Shown one piece after another: positions 17,714 through 25,855 of a stretch of 64,000 nucleotides of DNA. Origin of the DNA: JAPXRI01 sp033813635 (lineage in GTDB: Bacteria > Bacillota > Clostridia > Oscillospirales > QAMX01); NCBI GenBank assembly GCA_033813635.1, contig JAPXRI010000010.1, positions 8,940-72,939 of the forward strand, given 5' to 3'. Every line of letters begins with the position of its first letter. The stretch's first letter is position 1. The notes below the pieces were generated by a model, which had not been told where the DNA came from, made no database searches, and saw only the letters and a program-made list of their open reading frames with translations. Both the position numbers and the translations under genes were made by a program.

Positions 17714-17938
17714 AACTAATACCCGGCTTTCACTTCATTCGCCGGAGAAAGCCGGTTTAAAACAGGGTTCCGGCAGTATCCGGGAAATCCCGGAGCTTTT
17801 TACGGACAAGCCGCGCCGAGAAACCGCTCATCGTCACCGTCCGAAGGAAGCAAACCCCTTATATCCCGTCCCAGTAATCTATGATATGGACCGCTTTCGC
17901 CGCATAATGAAAAGATGAAGACAACAAGGGTGAATTTT
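17714..17938 (+). other. structured leader, about 225 nt, of unknown function
   Basis: The leader contains a strong hairpin, CCGGCTTTC (17723-17731) with GAAAGCCGG (17746-17754), then a short one made of TCCGGGA and TCCCGGA near 17780, followed by a T-run. It could hold a terminator for the glycan operon or an attenuator. I compared it with known riboswitch signatures from memory (TPP, SAM, cobalamin, glycine, ZTP, guanidine, c-di-GMP) and saw no match. Confidence 0.35.
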
Positions 17939-18688
17939 ATGAGCTACACCGATATAAACTCCGATACTATAGACAGGTGGGTAAGCGCGGGCTGGGAATG
18001 GGGCGTTCCGATCTCCCACGAGACGTTTCTCAAAGCAAAATCCGGGGAATGGGACGTGGTTTTAACGCCGACCCGTCCCGTGCCCAAAGAGTGGTTTCCT
18101 CCACTCTCCGGGTGCAGAGTCCTCGGTCTTGCCTGCGGCGGCGGTCAGCAAATGCCGGTTTTCGCCGCCCGGGGTGCCATATGCATAGTGCTCGATTACT
18201 CGCAAAAGCAGATCGACAGCGAAATCGCAGTGGCCGCGAGGGAAGGATATTCGATCGAGACCGTTCGCGCGGACATGACAAAGCCGCTCCCGTTTGCCGA
18301 CGGCACCTTCGACATGATCTTTCACCCGGTCTCCAACTGCTACATCGAGGATGTTATCCCGGTCTGGCGGGAGTGCTATCGCATACTGAAAAAAGGCGGG
18401 AGATTGCTGTCCGGCCTTGACAACGGGTTCAATTTCACCGTCGACGAAAGCGAGGAAAAAATCGTCAACGCTCTACCTTACAATCCGCTCAAAGAGCCCT
18501 CGCTGATGGAAGAGCTGTTAAGAACCGACAGCGGCGTCCAGTTTTCACACACTCTCGATGAACAAATCAGAGGGCAGATTCAGTCCGGCTTCACAATAAG
18601 GGACCTTTACGAGGATACAAACGGAAGCGGTTTTCTGCATGAACACCGCATCCCCACATTCTGGGCGACGCTCGCCGTTAAGGAATGA
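17939..18688 (+). CDS. class I SAM-dependent methyltransferase
   Basis: ATG 17939 is chosen because AAGGGTG lies 7 bases upstream; an ATG at 17915 would add eight residues. The ~249-residue protein has motif I VLGLACGGGQQ, the acidic residue after strand 2 (CIVLDYS), DMTKPLPFADGTFDMIFHPVSN, and the post-motif ILKKGGRLLSG. This is the UbiE/Methyltransf_11 fold. The substrate is not evident. It stands alone, with its own promoter upstream and a terminator downstream. Confidence 0.85.
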   Translation: MSYTDINSDTIDRWVSAGWEWGVPISHETFLKAKSGEWDVVLTPTRPVPKEWFPPLSGCRVLGLACGGGQQMPVFAARGAICIVLDYSQKQIDSEIAVAAREGYSIETVRADMTKPLPFADGTFDMIFHPVSNCYIEDVIPVWRECYRILKKGGRLLSGLDNGFNFTVDESEEKIVNALPYNPLKEPSLMEELLRTDSGVQFSHTLDEQIRGQIQSGFTIRDLYEDTNGSGFLHEHRIPTFWATLAVKE

Positions 18689-18714
18689 GCTCATATTTTC
18701 GGACTTGACATATC

Positions 18715-18750
18715 CGGCTGTTCAAGCAATGCTTGATCGGCTATTTTTTT
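18715..18750 (+). terminator. terminator after the methyltransferase gene
   Basis: GCTGTTCAAGCA pairs with TGCTTGATCGGC (one mismatch and G-U pairs), followed by a run of seven T ending at 18750. Confidence 0.65.
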
Positions 18751-18770
18751 GCTATTCAATGAATGCTTTA

Positions 18771-18799
18771 TAGACATTATCGCTTTTATTTGTTATAAT
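18771..18799 (+). promoter_or_regulatory. promoter of the HTH/beta-helix gene
   Basis: TAGACA (18771-18776) and a perfect TATAAT (18794-18799) are separated by 17 bases. The expected start is near 18806, about 50 bases before the ATG. Confidence 0.75.
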
Positions 18800-18855
18800 C
18801 ACCGCAGAATACCGAACCGCCGCCGAAATAAATTGATAAGAAAGAGGAGAATTTT

Positions 18856-19992
18856 ATGGACAAAAGCGAAAACAGAATGTTTGATAAAACGGTTATCGGC
18901 AGAAGAATATCCGAGCTCCGCCGCGCTCTGGGGCTAACCCAGGCCGAACTTGCCGACAAACTCCGCGTCAGCCATCAGGCCGTAAGCCAGTGGGAAAGAA
19001 GCGAGACCTTCCCGGATATCACCCTTCTGCCCGACATCGCCTTTATACTCGGCGTAAGCTTAAACGACCTGTTCTCCGAAAAATCTTCCGAAGCCGCCTT
19101 CCCCGCCGCTGAGCCAGCGCCGCAGCCGGAACATGAACCCGCGCCTAAAAGCGCTTTCGTATCCGATTCGAAAGCGCCCCCGAAAACGATCAGAGCAAAC
19201 GGGGATTTCATTTTCCGGGGCGACCTCAACGGGGACGCCGAAATCGACGGTGAATGTGAAATCCAGGGCAATCTGAACGGACACGCCGAAGTGAACGGCG
19301 ATCTCAGCGTCAAAGGCAGCATCGCGGATTACGCCGAGGTTGACGGCGATCTAACCGTCGGCGGACGGATCGGCGGTTATGCCGAAGTAAACGGGGACGC
19401 TACGGTCGGCTCAAGCATCGGCGGCCACGCCGAGATACAGGGTGATGCGAACATCGGCGGCGGCATAGGCGGATATGCCGAGATCAGCGGAGACGCCTGC
19501 GTCGGCGGCGCCATCGGCGGCTACGCCGAGATTGAAGGCGACGCGAACATCGGCGGACGGATCGGCGGCTACGCCGAAATCCACGGCGACGCGAACATCG
19601 GCGGCGGCGTCGACAGCTACGCGGAGATCGACGGCGACGCGAACATCGGCGGCGGCATCGGAAGCTACGCCGAAATTCACGGCGACGCAAATATCGGCGG
19701 CGGCGTCGGAGGCGATCTGAGCGTTGACGGCGACGCAAACGTAAACGGAAATGTAAAGGGCAGTATAAAGTGCAGCGGCGACCTCTGCGTTACGGGCAAC
19801 GTAGACGGCGACATTAACGCGGACGGCAACGTCACCGTGAAGCCCGCCGAGGCGAACGGCAGGAGCTATGTCAGGGGCAGCATCCGTTCCGAGGGCCGAG
19901 TCAACGTCCAGGGCGACGTCGGAGGTGACATTTACGCGGAGGACGAGATCTTTGTCTCGGGTAAGGTCGGCGGGAAAATCCACAGAAGCTAG
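18856..19992 (+). CDS. XRE-type HTH fused to a 16-residue-repeat beta-helix (bactofilin-like)
   Basis: 378 residues; AAAGAGGAG precedes the ATG. Residues ~14-72 are a Cro/CI helix-turn-helix (IGRRISELRRALGLTQAELA, then VSHQAVSQWERSETFPD). Residues ~75-110 are a Pro/Ala/Glu-rich linker. Residues ~112-378 are a repetitive, nearly Lys-free domain. Its core, 156-283, is eight tandem units of 16 residues with the pattern I-G-G-Y-A-E-I-x-G-D-A-N-I-G-G-G, and shorter bactofilin-like rungs (GDLNG, GNVKGSIKCSGD, GDVGGDIYAEDE) lie on both sides. Bactofilins form beta-helical polymers, so this may be a DNA-bound scaffold or a regulator that senses assembly. No membrane segment or signal peptide is present, so it is cytoplasmic. 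Function unknown. Confidence 0.85.
   Translation: MDKSENRMFDKTVIGRRISELRRALGLTQAELADKLRVSHQAVSQWERSETFPDITLLPDIAFILGVSLNDLFSEKSSEAAFPAAEPAPQPEHEPAPKSAFVSDSKAPPKTIRANGDFIFRGDLNGDAEIDGECEIQGNLNGHAEVNGDLSVKGSIADYAEVDGDLTVGGRIGGYAEVNGDATVGSSIGGHAEIQGDANIGGGIGGYAEISGDACVGGAIGGYAEIEGDANIGGRIGGYAEIHGDANIGGGVDSYAEIDGDANIGGGIGSYAEIHGDANIGGGVGGDLSVDGDANVNGNVKGSIKCSGDLCVTGNVDGDINADGNVTVKPAEANGRSYVRGSIRSEGRVNVQGDVGGDIYAEDEIFVSGKVGGKIHRS
19321..19704 (+). repeat. eight tandem 48-bp coding repeats
   Basis: Eight in-frame units of 48 bases encode the 16-residue rungs of the preceding protein. Several units are nearly identical at the DNA level (for example around GGCGACGCGAACATCGGCGG), which indicates recent tandem duplication and possible length variation by slippage. 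Confidence 0.9.
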
Positions 19993-20058
19993 CCGGCAAG
20001 AAAGCCGCAGGGGTGACCAGATATCAAACATTACGGAATATTTAGCTGTATATATCAA

Positions 20059-20085
20059 AAGATCCGCGAGTCTTTCGCGGATCTT
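20059..20085. terminator. bidirectional terminator between convergent genes
   Basis: AAGATCCGCGA (20059-20069) pairs perfectly with TCGCGGATCTT (20075-20085) around a 5-base loop. The minus-strand read, just after the rarA stop, ends in a T-run; the plus-strand read ends in a weaker one. Confidence 0.8.
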
Positions 20086-20087
20086 CT

Positions 20088-21359
20088 TTACTGTACTTTC
20101 TTTTTTATCTCGTCCCAGTACTTTTTCGATGCCTGCTCGAGCTTATTTTTTCCGTACTCGTAGTAGACGCGGTCTTTGAGCTCCTCCGGCAGATAGGTTT
20201 GTTCCACCCAGTTGTTCTCATAAGAGTGGGGATATTTATAATCCTCTCCCCTGCCGAGCTTCGCCGCGCCGGAGTAATGTGCGTCCTTGATATGCGCGGG
20301 AATATCGTAGACTTTTCCGTCTGCGATATCGGACATGGCCGACCAGATGCCCGCGGCCGAACTGTTCGATTTCGGCGCGGTGGCCAGCAATACGGCCGCT
20401 TCCGCGAGGGGGAGCTGAGCCTCCGGCAAGCCGAGTTGAAGCGCCGCGTCTACGCAGGCCTTGACAACGACAATCGCCTGGGGGTATGCAAGCCCCACAT
20501 CCTCGCTCGCCATCACGAGCAGCCTTCTGCAGGCGGATGGCAGATCACCCGCGGTCAGTAGCCTTGCGAGGTAGTAGAGCGCCGCGTCGGGGTCGCTGCC
20601 CCGGACGGATTTCTGCAGAGCCGAGAGAATATCGTAGTGGGAATCGCCGTCCCTGTCGTAGCGCATCGACGACCGCTGCGCCACAGCCGCAATGTCTTCC
20701 GCAGTTATATCATACTCCTTCGCGTCGGAGGGCACGGCGTTTAAAAGCATTTCCACCGCGTTTATCCCTTTCCGGACGTCTCCGCCGCAGGATTCCGCGA
20801 TAGACATCAGCGTCTTTTGATCCGCCTTCAGCGAGACGCCGCGCTCGGTTTTGATATATGCGAGCGCCCGTTTCAGGACCGAAACGATATCGGACGCCGC
20901 TACGGGCTTGAACTCAAAAACCGTCGAGCGGCTCAGAATTGCGCCGTAGACATAGAAGAAGGGGTTCTCGGTGGTCGACGCTATCAGCACGATGCTGCCG
21001 TTTTCGATAAACTCGAGCAGGGACTGCTGCTGTTTCTTATTGAAATACTGTATCTCATCCAGATAAATCAATATGCCCTTCGGCGACGTAAACGCTCCGA
21101 CCTCGTCGCATATAGCCTTGATGTCAGCTATCGACGCGGTGGTCGCGTTCAGCTTGTACAGCGTTCTGTCGGTTTTCTGCGCGATGATCCCGGCGACCGT
21201 GGTTTTGCCGATACCTGATGGACCGTAAAAAATCATGTTTGAGATTTTCCCGTTCTCAATCATACGGCGGAGTATCGCGCCTTTTCCAAGCAAATGCGCC
21301 TGACCGGCGACCTCGTCAATGGTCGTCGGCCTCAGTTTATCCGCCAGCGGCTGATCCAT
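20088..21359 (-). CDS. rarA: replication-associated recombination protein A (AAA+ ATPase)
   Basis: 423 residues, full length for RarA/MgsA/WRNIP1. The N-terminus PLADKLRPTTIDEVAGQAHL is the family signature. Walker A is GPSGIGKTT (46-54), Walker B is YLDEIQYFN, and the C-terminal region with GLAYPQAIVVVKACVDAA and HSYENNWVEQTYLPEEL is typical. It acts at stalled replication forks and interacts with SSB in other bacteria. It lies 18 bases downstream of glyA on the same strand, so it is probably co-transcribed, and ends at a terminator. Confidence 0.95.
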   Translation of the reverse strand: MDQPLADKLRPTTIDEVAGQAHLLGKGAILRRMIENGKISNMIFYGPSGIGKTTVAGIIAQKTDRTLYKLNATTASIADIKAICDEVGAFTSPKGILIYLDEIQYFNKKQQQSLLEFIENGSIVLIASTTENPFFYVYGAILSRSTVFEFKPVAASDIVSVLKRALAYIKTERGVSLKADQKTLMSIAESCGGDVRKGINAVEMLLNAVPSDAKEYDITAEDIAAVAQRSSMRYDRDGDSHYDILSALQKSVRGSDPDAALYYLARLLTAGDLPSACRRLLVMASEDVGLAYPQAIVVVKACVDAALQLGLPEAQLPLAEAAVLLATAPKSNSSAAGIWSAMSDIADGKVYDIPAHIKDAHYSGAAKLGRGEDYKYPHSYENNWVEQTYLPEELKDRVYYEYGKNKLEQASKKYWDEIKKKVQ

Positions 21360-21377
21360 TTGCTCGCCTCACTTTTA

Positions 21378-22628
21378 TTATTCGTAGAGCGGGTATTTCT
21401 CGCAGATCTTTTCAACCTCTGAAATAATATCGTTCTTTTTCGCATCGAAATCCGTCGCCGCAAGCCAGATGAGCCTTGCGAGCACTTCGCAGTCCGCTTC
21501 CTTCAGGCCGCGGGACGTGATCGCGGGGGTGCCCAGGCGGAGACCGCTTGTGACAAACGGGCTCTGGGGATCATTGGGGATTGTGTTTTTATTTGCGGTG
21601 ATGTGTACCTCGTCCAGCCTGAACTGGAGCTCTTTGCCGGTTATGCCTACATTTCTTAAATCGAGCAGCATCAGATGATTGTCGGTTCCTCCGGAGACAA
21701 GGTCGAAGCCTTCTTTGACAAGAGCGCTTGCGAGGGTCGCGGCGTTCTTGACAATCTGCTTCTGGTAATCCTTGAACTCCGGCTTAAGCGCCTCGCCGAA
21801 GCATACAGCTTTCGCGGCGATAATGTGCATAAGCGGACCGCCCTGCGTTCCGGGAAAAATTGCCTTGTCAATAGCCTTGGCGTACTCCTCCTTGCAGAGG
21901 ATCATGCCGCCCCGCGGCCCGCGAAGGGTTTTATGCGTCGTGGTGGTCACAATGTCGGCGTATGGTACAGGGGACGGGTGCAGCCCCGCGGCCACAAGAC
22001 CGGCGATATGCGCCATGTCCACCATCAGGTAGGCCCCGACGGATTTCGCGATCTCGGAGAACCGTTCAAAATCGATGACGCGCGGGTAAGCGCTCGCGCC
22101 GGCGACAATCATTTTCGGCTTGTGCTCTTTTGCCAGCCGTTCGAGCTTATCGTAATTTATCATGTGGGTGACGTCATCCACGCCGTAGGGGACAAAGTTA
22201 TAATAGCTGCCGGAGATGTTGACGGGGCTTCCGTGGGTCAGGTGTCCGCCGTTTTGCAGATTCATCCCGAGCACTGTGTCGCCCGGTTTTAAAAGCGCAA
22301 AATAAACCGCCTGATTCGCGCTGGCACCGCTGTGCGGCTGCACATTCGCGTGCTCCGCTCCGAAAAGCTCGCAGGCTCTCTTTCTCGCGATATCCTCGAC
22401 CACGTCGACACAGTCGCAGCCGCCGTAATATCTCTTTCCCGGGTAACCTTCCGCGTACTTGTTTGTCAGCACGGTGGCCGCCGCGGCGAGGACCGCCGGG
22501 CTTACGAAGTTTTCGGACGCGATAAGCTCAATGTTCCGCCTCTGCCGCTTAAGCTCGGCCTCTATCGCGCCACCTACGTCCGGGTCCTGTTTTCTAATCA
22601 GCTCTATGCAGGAATCAACATCAAACAT
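21378..22628 (-). CDS. glyA: serine hydroxymethyltransferase
   Basis: 416 residues, full length. It interconverts serine and glycine with tetrahydrofolate, supplying one-carbon units. Key motifs are RRNIELIASENFVSPAV, KYAEGYPGKRYYGGC, and the PLP lysine in TTTTHKTLRGPRGG. GGGGAG lies 6 bases before the ATG, and a clear promoter is 40-70 bases upstream. No glycine riboswitch is visible in the leader. Confidence 0.97.
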   Translation of the reverse strand: MFDVDSCIELIRKQDPDVGGAIEAELKRQRRNIELIASENFVSPAVLAAAATVLTNKYAEGYPGKRYYGGCDCVDVVEDIARKRACELFGAEHANVQPHSGASANQAVYFALLKPGDTVLGMNLQNGGHLTHGSPVNISGSYYNFVPYGVDDVTHMINYDKLERLAKEHKPKMIVAGASAYPRVIDFERFSEIAKSVGAYLMVDMAHIAGLVAAGLHPSPVPYADIVTTTTHKTLRGPRGGMILCKEEYAKAIDKAIFPGTQGGPLMHIIAAKAVCFGEALKPEFKDYQKQIVKNAATLASALVKEGFDLVSGGTDNHLMLLDLRNVGITGKELQFRLDEVHITANKNTIPNDPQSPFVTSGLRLGTPAITSRGLKEADCEVLARLIWLAATDFDAKKNDIISEVEKICEKYPLYE

Positions 22629-22666
22629 TTTCTACTCCCCAAACAGATTATTTCAGCTTTTTCTTA

Positions 22667-22696
22667 ATTATACTACAAGCCAAGCTCCGATAACAA
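22667..22696 (-). promoter_or_regulatory. glyA promoter
   Basis: On the minus strand, TTGTTA (22691-22696) and TATAAT (22667-22672) are separated by 18 bases. Confidence 0.7.
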
Positions 22697-22734
22697 GCCC
22701 AACCGAAATCTTCTATTTATTCAACAAGCAAGGC

Positions 22735-22763
22735 TTGAAATATCGAAGGATTATTTATATAAT
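22735..22763 (+). promoter_or_regulatory. nth promoter
   Basis: TTGAAA (22735-22740) and TATAAT (22758-22763) with a 17-base spacer. An in-frame ATG at 22762 lies inside the -10 box, so it cannot be the translation start. This supports ATG 22798. Confidence 0.8.
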
Positions 22764-22797
22764 GATGTATGTAAACTGTTTCCCGGAAGGACACCAT

Positions 22798-23427
22798 ATG
22801 GAAAAAGCTGAGAAAGCCCTTAAAATCGTCGAAATACTGAAAAAACTCTACCCGGACGTATCCTGTTCCCTTGAATTCGGCGAGCCCTGGCAGCTTTTGT
22901 TTTCCGCGCGCCTCGCCGCGCAGTGCACGGATAAAAGGGTAAACGAGGTTGCCAAGGTTCTGTATGTAAAATATCCCACCCTTGAAGCAATGGCGAACGC
23001 CGACATGGACGAGCTCGAGTCCGTGGTAAAGCCAACCGGTTTTTACCACGCCAAGGCACGCGACCTGAAAAACGGCGCGATCACGCTGTTGTCCGAATTC
23101 GGCGGAGAAGTCCCAGACACGATGGACAAGCTTCTGTCGCTTCCGGGCGTCGGCAGAAAAATCGCGAACCTGATCCTCGGCGACGTTTACGGCAAGTCCG
23201 CGATCGTCGCGGATACTCACTGCATACGGCTGTCAAACCGCTTCGGGCTCTGCGACTCGAAGGACCCGAAGAAGGTGGAGTTCCGCTTAAGAGAGCTGAT
23301 CCCGGAGAAAGAGCAAAACGATTTCTGCCACAGGCTTGTCTTCCACGGCCGGGCGGTGTGCACCGCCAGAGCCCCGAAATGCTCCGCCTGCACGCTTAAC
23401 GATATCTGCGAAAAAAGAGGCCTTTAG
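22798..23427 (+). CDS. nth: endonuclease III (DNA glycosylase/AP lyase)
   Basis: 210 residues from ATG 22798, which has GGAAGG 7 bases upstream and a promoter just before it. It excises oxidised pyrimidines and cleaves abasic sites. The helix-hairpin-helix LPGVGRKIANLIL carries the catalytic Lys121, and VADTHCIRLSNR carries Asp139, matching Lys120/Asp138 of the E. coli enzyme. The C-terminal [4Fe-4S] cluster ligands are present as C-x6-C-x2-C-x5-C (CTARAPKCSACTLNDIC). Longer upstream frames overlap glyA and the promoter and were discarded. Confidence 0.96.
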   Translation: MEKAEKALKIVEILKKLYPDVSCSLEFGEPWQLLFSARLAAQCTDKRVNEVAKVLYVKYPTLEAMANADMDELESVVKPTGFYHAKARDLKNGAITLLSEFGGEVPDTMDKLLSLPGVGRKIANLILGDVYGKSAIVADTHCIRLSNRFGLCDSKDPKKVEFRLRELIPEKEQNDFCHRLVFHGRAVCTARAPKCSACTLNDICEKRGL

Positions 23428-23452
23428 ACACCTTCCCCGCCCGTTAATTTCA

Positions 23453-23499
23453 AAAAAAGCGTTGCCAAATACAATAAATCGCATTTGGCAACGCTTTTT
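23453..23499. terminator. shared terminator of nth and spoVM
   Basis: AGCGTTGCCAAAT (23458-23470) pairs perfectly with ATTTGGCAACGCT (23483-23495). It is flanked by A and T runs, so it works in both directions: after nth on plus and after spoVM on minus. Confidence 0.92.
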
Positions 23500-23509
23500 G
23501 CTTAAGTAT

Positions 23510-23590
23510 TTACCTCTGAGGCCTGATTCCGAAAATTAGTTTTAAAAATCCCCTTAAGATTTTCGGCGCCTGGACAATTACGATCTGCAT
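23510..23590 (-). CDS. spoVM: stage V sporulation protein SpoVM, 26 residues
   Basis: A 26-codon gene, the same length as the Bacillus protein. It begins MQIVIVQAPKILRG and ends LIFGIRPQR. The features match the SpoVM amphipathic helix: a hydrophobic start, a Pro near position 9, the K-x-L-x-G core and a basic tail. GGAGG lies 5 bases before the ATG. SpoVM recognises the curved forespore membrane and anchors the coat ATPase SpoIVA. The gene ends at the terminator shared with nth. The family call rests on length, motif pattern and ribosome site together. Confidence 0.85.
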   Translation of the reverse strand: MQIVIVQAPKILRGFLKLIFGIRPQR

Positions 23591-23662
23591 AAAACCTCCG
23601 TTCCGCCGTTTACTGGCGCTTTACTGCAGCGCGGGACGCTTTCCCGCCTTAAGTCCTGGACA

Positions 23663-23830
23663 TCAGTTGTTTTTACCGCATACCCGGAGGCCGAACGCGA
23701 TCATCGCAAGAGCCGCGACGGCAAGCAGCAGTTTGAACGGCACAAAGATTAAAATAAGTATCAGGGCTCCCGCGCATATCCAAAATATTCCGTTGTTCAA
23801 AAGCCCGCTTGCCCTCAGCTTTTGTCGCAT
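23663..23830 (-). CDS. small two-helix membrane protein
   Basis: 55 residues from ATG 23830, which lies 8 bases after AAAGGAG; two upstream in-frame ATGs are too close to or ahead of that site. The sequence is a short basic start (MRQKLRASGLLNNG) followed by two hydrophobic segments (IFWICAGALILILIFV and LLLAVAALAMIAFGL) and a CGKNN tail. I do not recognise the family. It sits between spoVM and the DUF6873 gene on the same strand, 55 bases downstream of the latter. Confidence 0.6.
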   Translation of the reverse strand: MRQKLRASGLLNNGIFWICAGALILILIFVPFKLLLAVAALAMIAFGLRVCGKNN

Positions 23831-23885
23831 AGGCATTCTCCTTTCAATATACGGGTTCCAACGGTTCATCATATGCCGGATGTGC

Positions 23886-24662
23886 TCATTTGTTACTCTC
23901 CTCGCGCAGCGGAACGATTCCTCCGGCGTCGAATACTGGCAGATCCGTTAGAAATATCGGGAATATTTGCTTTTTTATGAGAAAGTTAAGGATTTTTTCT
24001 CTGTCCGGATGTCCGTCAAGCTTTCCCGTAAACACCAGGGTGTTTTTTGACAGCTTTCCGCAGGCTCCGCCGATAAAACCGTAATCGTACCCCTCGAGCG
24101 CAATGTATCCCGGCGTTATCAATAAGACGTCTATACCCTCGGAGAGAAGCGCTTTCGCAATCCCCGAGTCGGAGGTAATCGCCGAGTAATCGTCGACAAC
24201 GGCTGTACTGCACGCGGAATACCCCTGCTTTACCGGCAGCAGCCGATATCCGTTTTTTGTCAGCTCCGCTTTCAGAGCGGGCGACATGACACCCGGGCTA
24301 TATACCGCGATGTTCCCTATGATCGCCGCGTTCAGCGCGGCGTCGCAGGGGTATGCGGCGCTCTGCGGACCGGGGACGCTTTTAATCACAAAGCCGCCGC
24401 GTTCAAGCGTATATCTCGGAATAATCGCGTTTGAAAAAGTAAGCAGCGTCCCGCCGGCTTGCCCGGAGCGGGTTGCCACATGTCTCAGGCAGATGTCTGG
24501 GTGATCCCTTATCCCGCCCGGCAGCAGCGCCGGCCCTTTAACGATCAACGGCTTTAAACCGTAGCTGTAAAACCCGCCGGCAAGCATTTTGAAAAACGCC
24601 TCGCCCACCAGCACCTCGGTCACCCTGCCCTCCGGCAGGTTTGGCCGGCATATTCTCGTCAT
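23886..24662 (-). CDS. DUF6873-like protein of predicted pentein (GME) fold
   Basis: 258 residues without signal peptide or membrane segment. Repeating blocks of hydrophobic strands, each followed by acidic residues (VDDYSAITSDSGIAKAL, DVLLITPGYI), and a late cysteine in GGACGKL (Cys201) fit the guanidino-modifying/pentein fold with a Cys nucleophile. The group corresponds to a Clostridia family I recall as DUF6873. No substrate is known. It lies 5 bases downstream of the efflux permease gene, so it probably belongs to that operon. Confidence 0.6.
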   Translation of the reverse strand: MTRICRPNLPEGRVTEVLVGEAFFKMLAGGFYSYGLKPLIVKGPALLPGGIRDHPDICLRHVATRSGQAGGTLLTFSNAIIPRYTLERGGFVIKSVPGPQSAAYPCDAALNAAIIGNIAVYSPGVMSPALKAELTKNGYRLLPVKQGYSACSTAVVDDYSAITSDSGIAKALLSEGIDVLLITPGYIALEGYDYGFIGGACGKLSKNTLVFTGKLDGHPDREKILNFLIKKQIFPIFLTDLPVFDAGGIVPLREESNK

Positions 24663-24667
24663 ACGGG

Positions 24668-25855
24668 CTACTCCTTTCTTATCGCCGCGACAGGCAGCAT
24701 TCTCGAGGCTTTTACCGCCGGCAGCAGGCCGGACAAAAGCCCTGTCATAATCGTGACTGCACCGGGCAGAAGGACGCCCGAAAATGATAACTCGGGCGTG
24801 ATCCCGGTAATCCCCTTGGACGTCAGGACAACGGCGAGCCCCACGCCTGCGCCCGTCAGGCCACCGATTACAGACAAAATTACGGCCTCACAGAGGAAAA
24901 TAAGCGCTATCTGCCCCCTTGTGGCACCGATCGCCTTACAGATGCCTATTTCCGCGCGCCTGTCGTTTACGGTTGCGAGCATTGAGTTCATAATCCCGAT
25001 CCCGGCGACAATAAGCGAGATTGCAGCGGTAAATGACAATACAAGGGTAACCACGTCCAGAATACCGTCCAGTTGGCCGCGGTATTCCGATATGTTTTCA
25101 ACCTGAAAATACTTCCCTCTGATGTTTGACTTCTTCAGCACGGAGATAACCTTGGATTTTACCTCCGCGGCGTCCTTCTCGTTTTTTACCTTTATCGCCA
25201 GCTGACCGATGCTCGCGTCCTCGCCGTAGCCCAGCGACTCGTAGGGCACGTAGATAAACTGCGGGATCTTGACCCCGATTAGTCCGGTGATGTCGCTCAC
25301 GGAGGATTTAACCACTCCGACGATCGTATAATTGTCTCCGGAGCTGCCGTCGGAGAGGAAAACCGTCTTCCCGACAATATTTGTCCTCTGAAATTCGCTC
25401 ATCGCAAAAGACTCCTCGACAACGCAGACCTTTTCACCCGATTCGCATTCGAATTTGTTAAAAAGACTGCCCGAGAGGATTTCCATATTCATAAACGACG
25501 ATATGTTTTCATCTACGCCGAAGATTACCGCCGTCTTCGAGCCTGAGCCGTGCACCTTATAATATCCGATGAACGTATCAAATGGCATCGTCAGAGAGAC
25601 CTCGGACACCCTTTTTTCTATCCTTTCACCGTCGGCGAGGGTCAAGCCTTCAAAGTCGCCGGAAAAAACCATTATCCCGTTCAGCCCGAGCTGCTCCAGC
25701 TTGTCGTTGATCAGCTTTTTGCCAGACTGGCCGATGACAGTGAGCAGGATAACTGAAGCGATGCCTATCGATATGGCGAGGACCGTCAGAAAAGTGCGAA
25801 GCTTTCCCCTCGCGATGTTCTTAAGCGAAATGACAAGAAGGTCCGATATTTTCAT
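24668..25855 (-). CDS. ABC-type efflux permease (FtsX/MacB-like)
   Basis: 395 residues. An N-terminal helix (LRTFLTVLAISIGIASVILL) is followed by a large extracytoplasmic MacB-core-like domain and three C-terminal helices, with the family stretch NDRRAEIGICKAIGATRGQIAL. The nucleotide-binding subunit that such permeases need is not encoded here, and this protein has no Walker motifs of its own. It overlaps the adaptor gene by 4 bases. It probably exports a peptide, lipid or drug-like compound together with an ATPase from elsewhere. Confidence 0.85.
   Translation of the reverse strand: MKISDLLVISLKNIARGKLRTFLTVLAISIGIASVILLTVIGQSGKKLINDKLEQLGLNGIMVFSGDFEGLTLADGERIEKRVSEVSLTMPFDTFIGYYKVHGSGSKTAVIFGVDENISSFMNMEILSGSLFNKFECESGEKVCVVEESFAMSEFQRTNIVGKTVFLSDGSSGDNYTIVGVVKSSVSDITGLIGVKIPQFIYVPYESLGYGEDASIGQLAIKVKNEKDAAEVKSKVISVLKKSNIRGKYFQVENISEYRGQLDGILDVVTLVLSFTAAISLIVAGIGIMNSMLATVNDRRAEIGICKAIGATRGQIALIFLCEAVILSVIGGLTGAGVGLAVVLTSKGITGITPELSFSGVLLPGAVTIMTGLLSGLLPAVKASRMLPVAAIRKE

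Noticed and set aside
17714..17938. Known riboswitch in the methyltransferase leader
   Set aside because: No conserved aptamer blocks of the classes I could recall were found, so no class is assigned.
19321..19704. Repeats that could look like a CRISPR array
   Set aside because: Contiguous 48-bp units are in one reading frame with no spacers and encode a beta-helix; no cas genes are nearby.
19411..20058. Long minus-strand frame over the repeat gene
   Set aside because: Its periodic Ala/Asp/Val-rich translation mirrors the 48-bp repeats of the real plus-strand gene.
22459..22797. Longer nth N-terminus
   Set aside because: It overlaps glyA and the nth promoter, and ATG 22798 has GGAAGG upstream.
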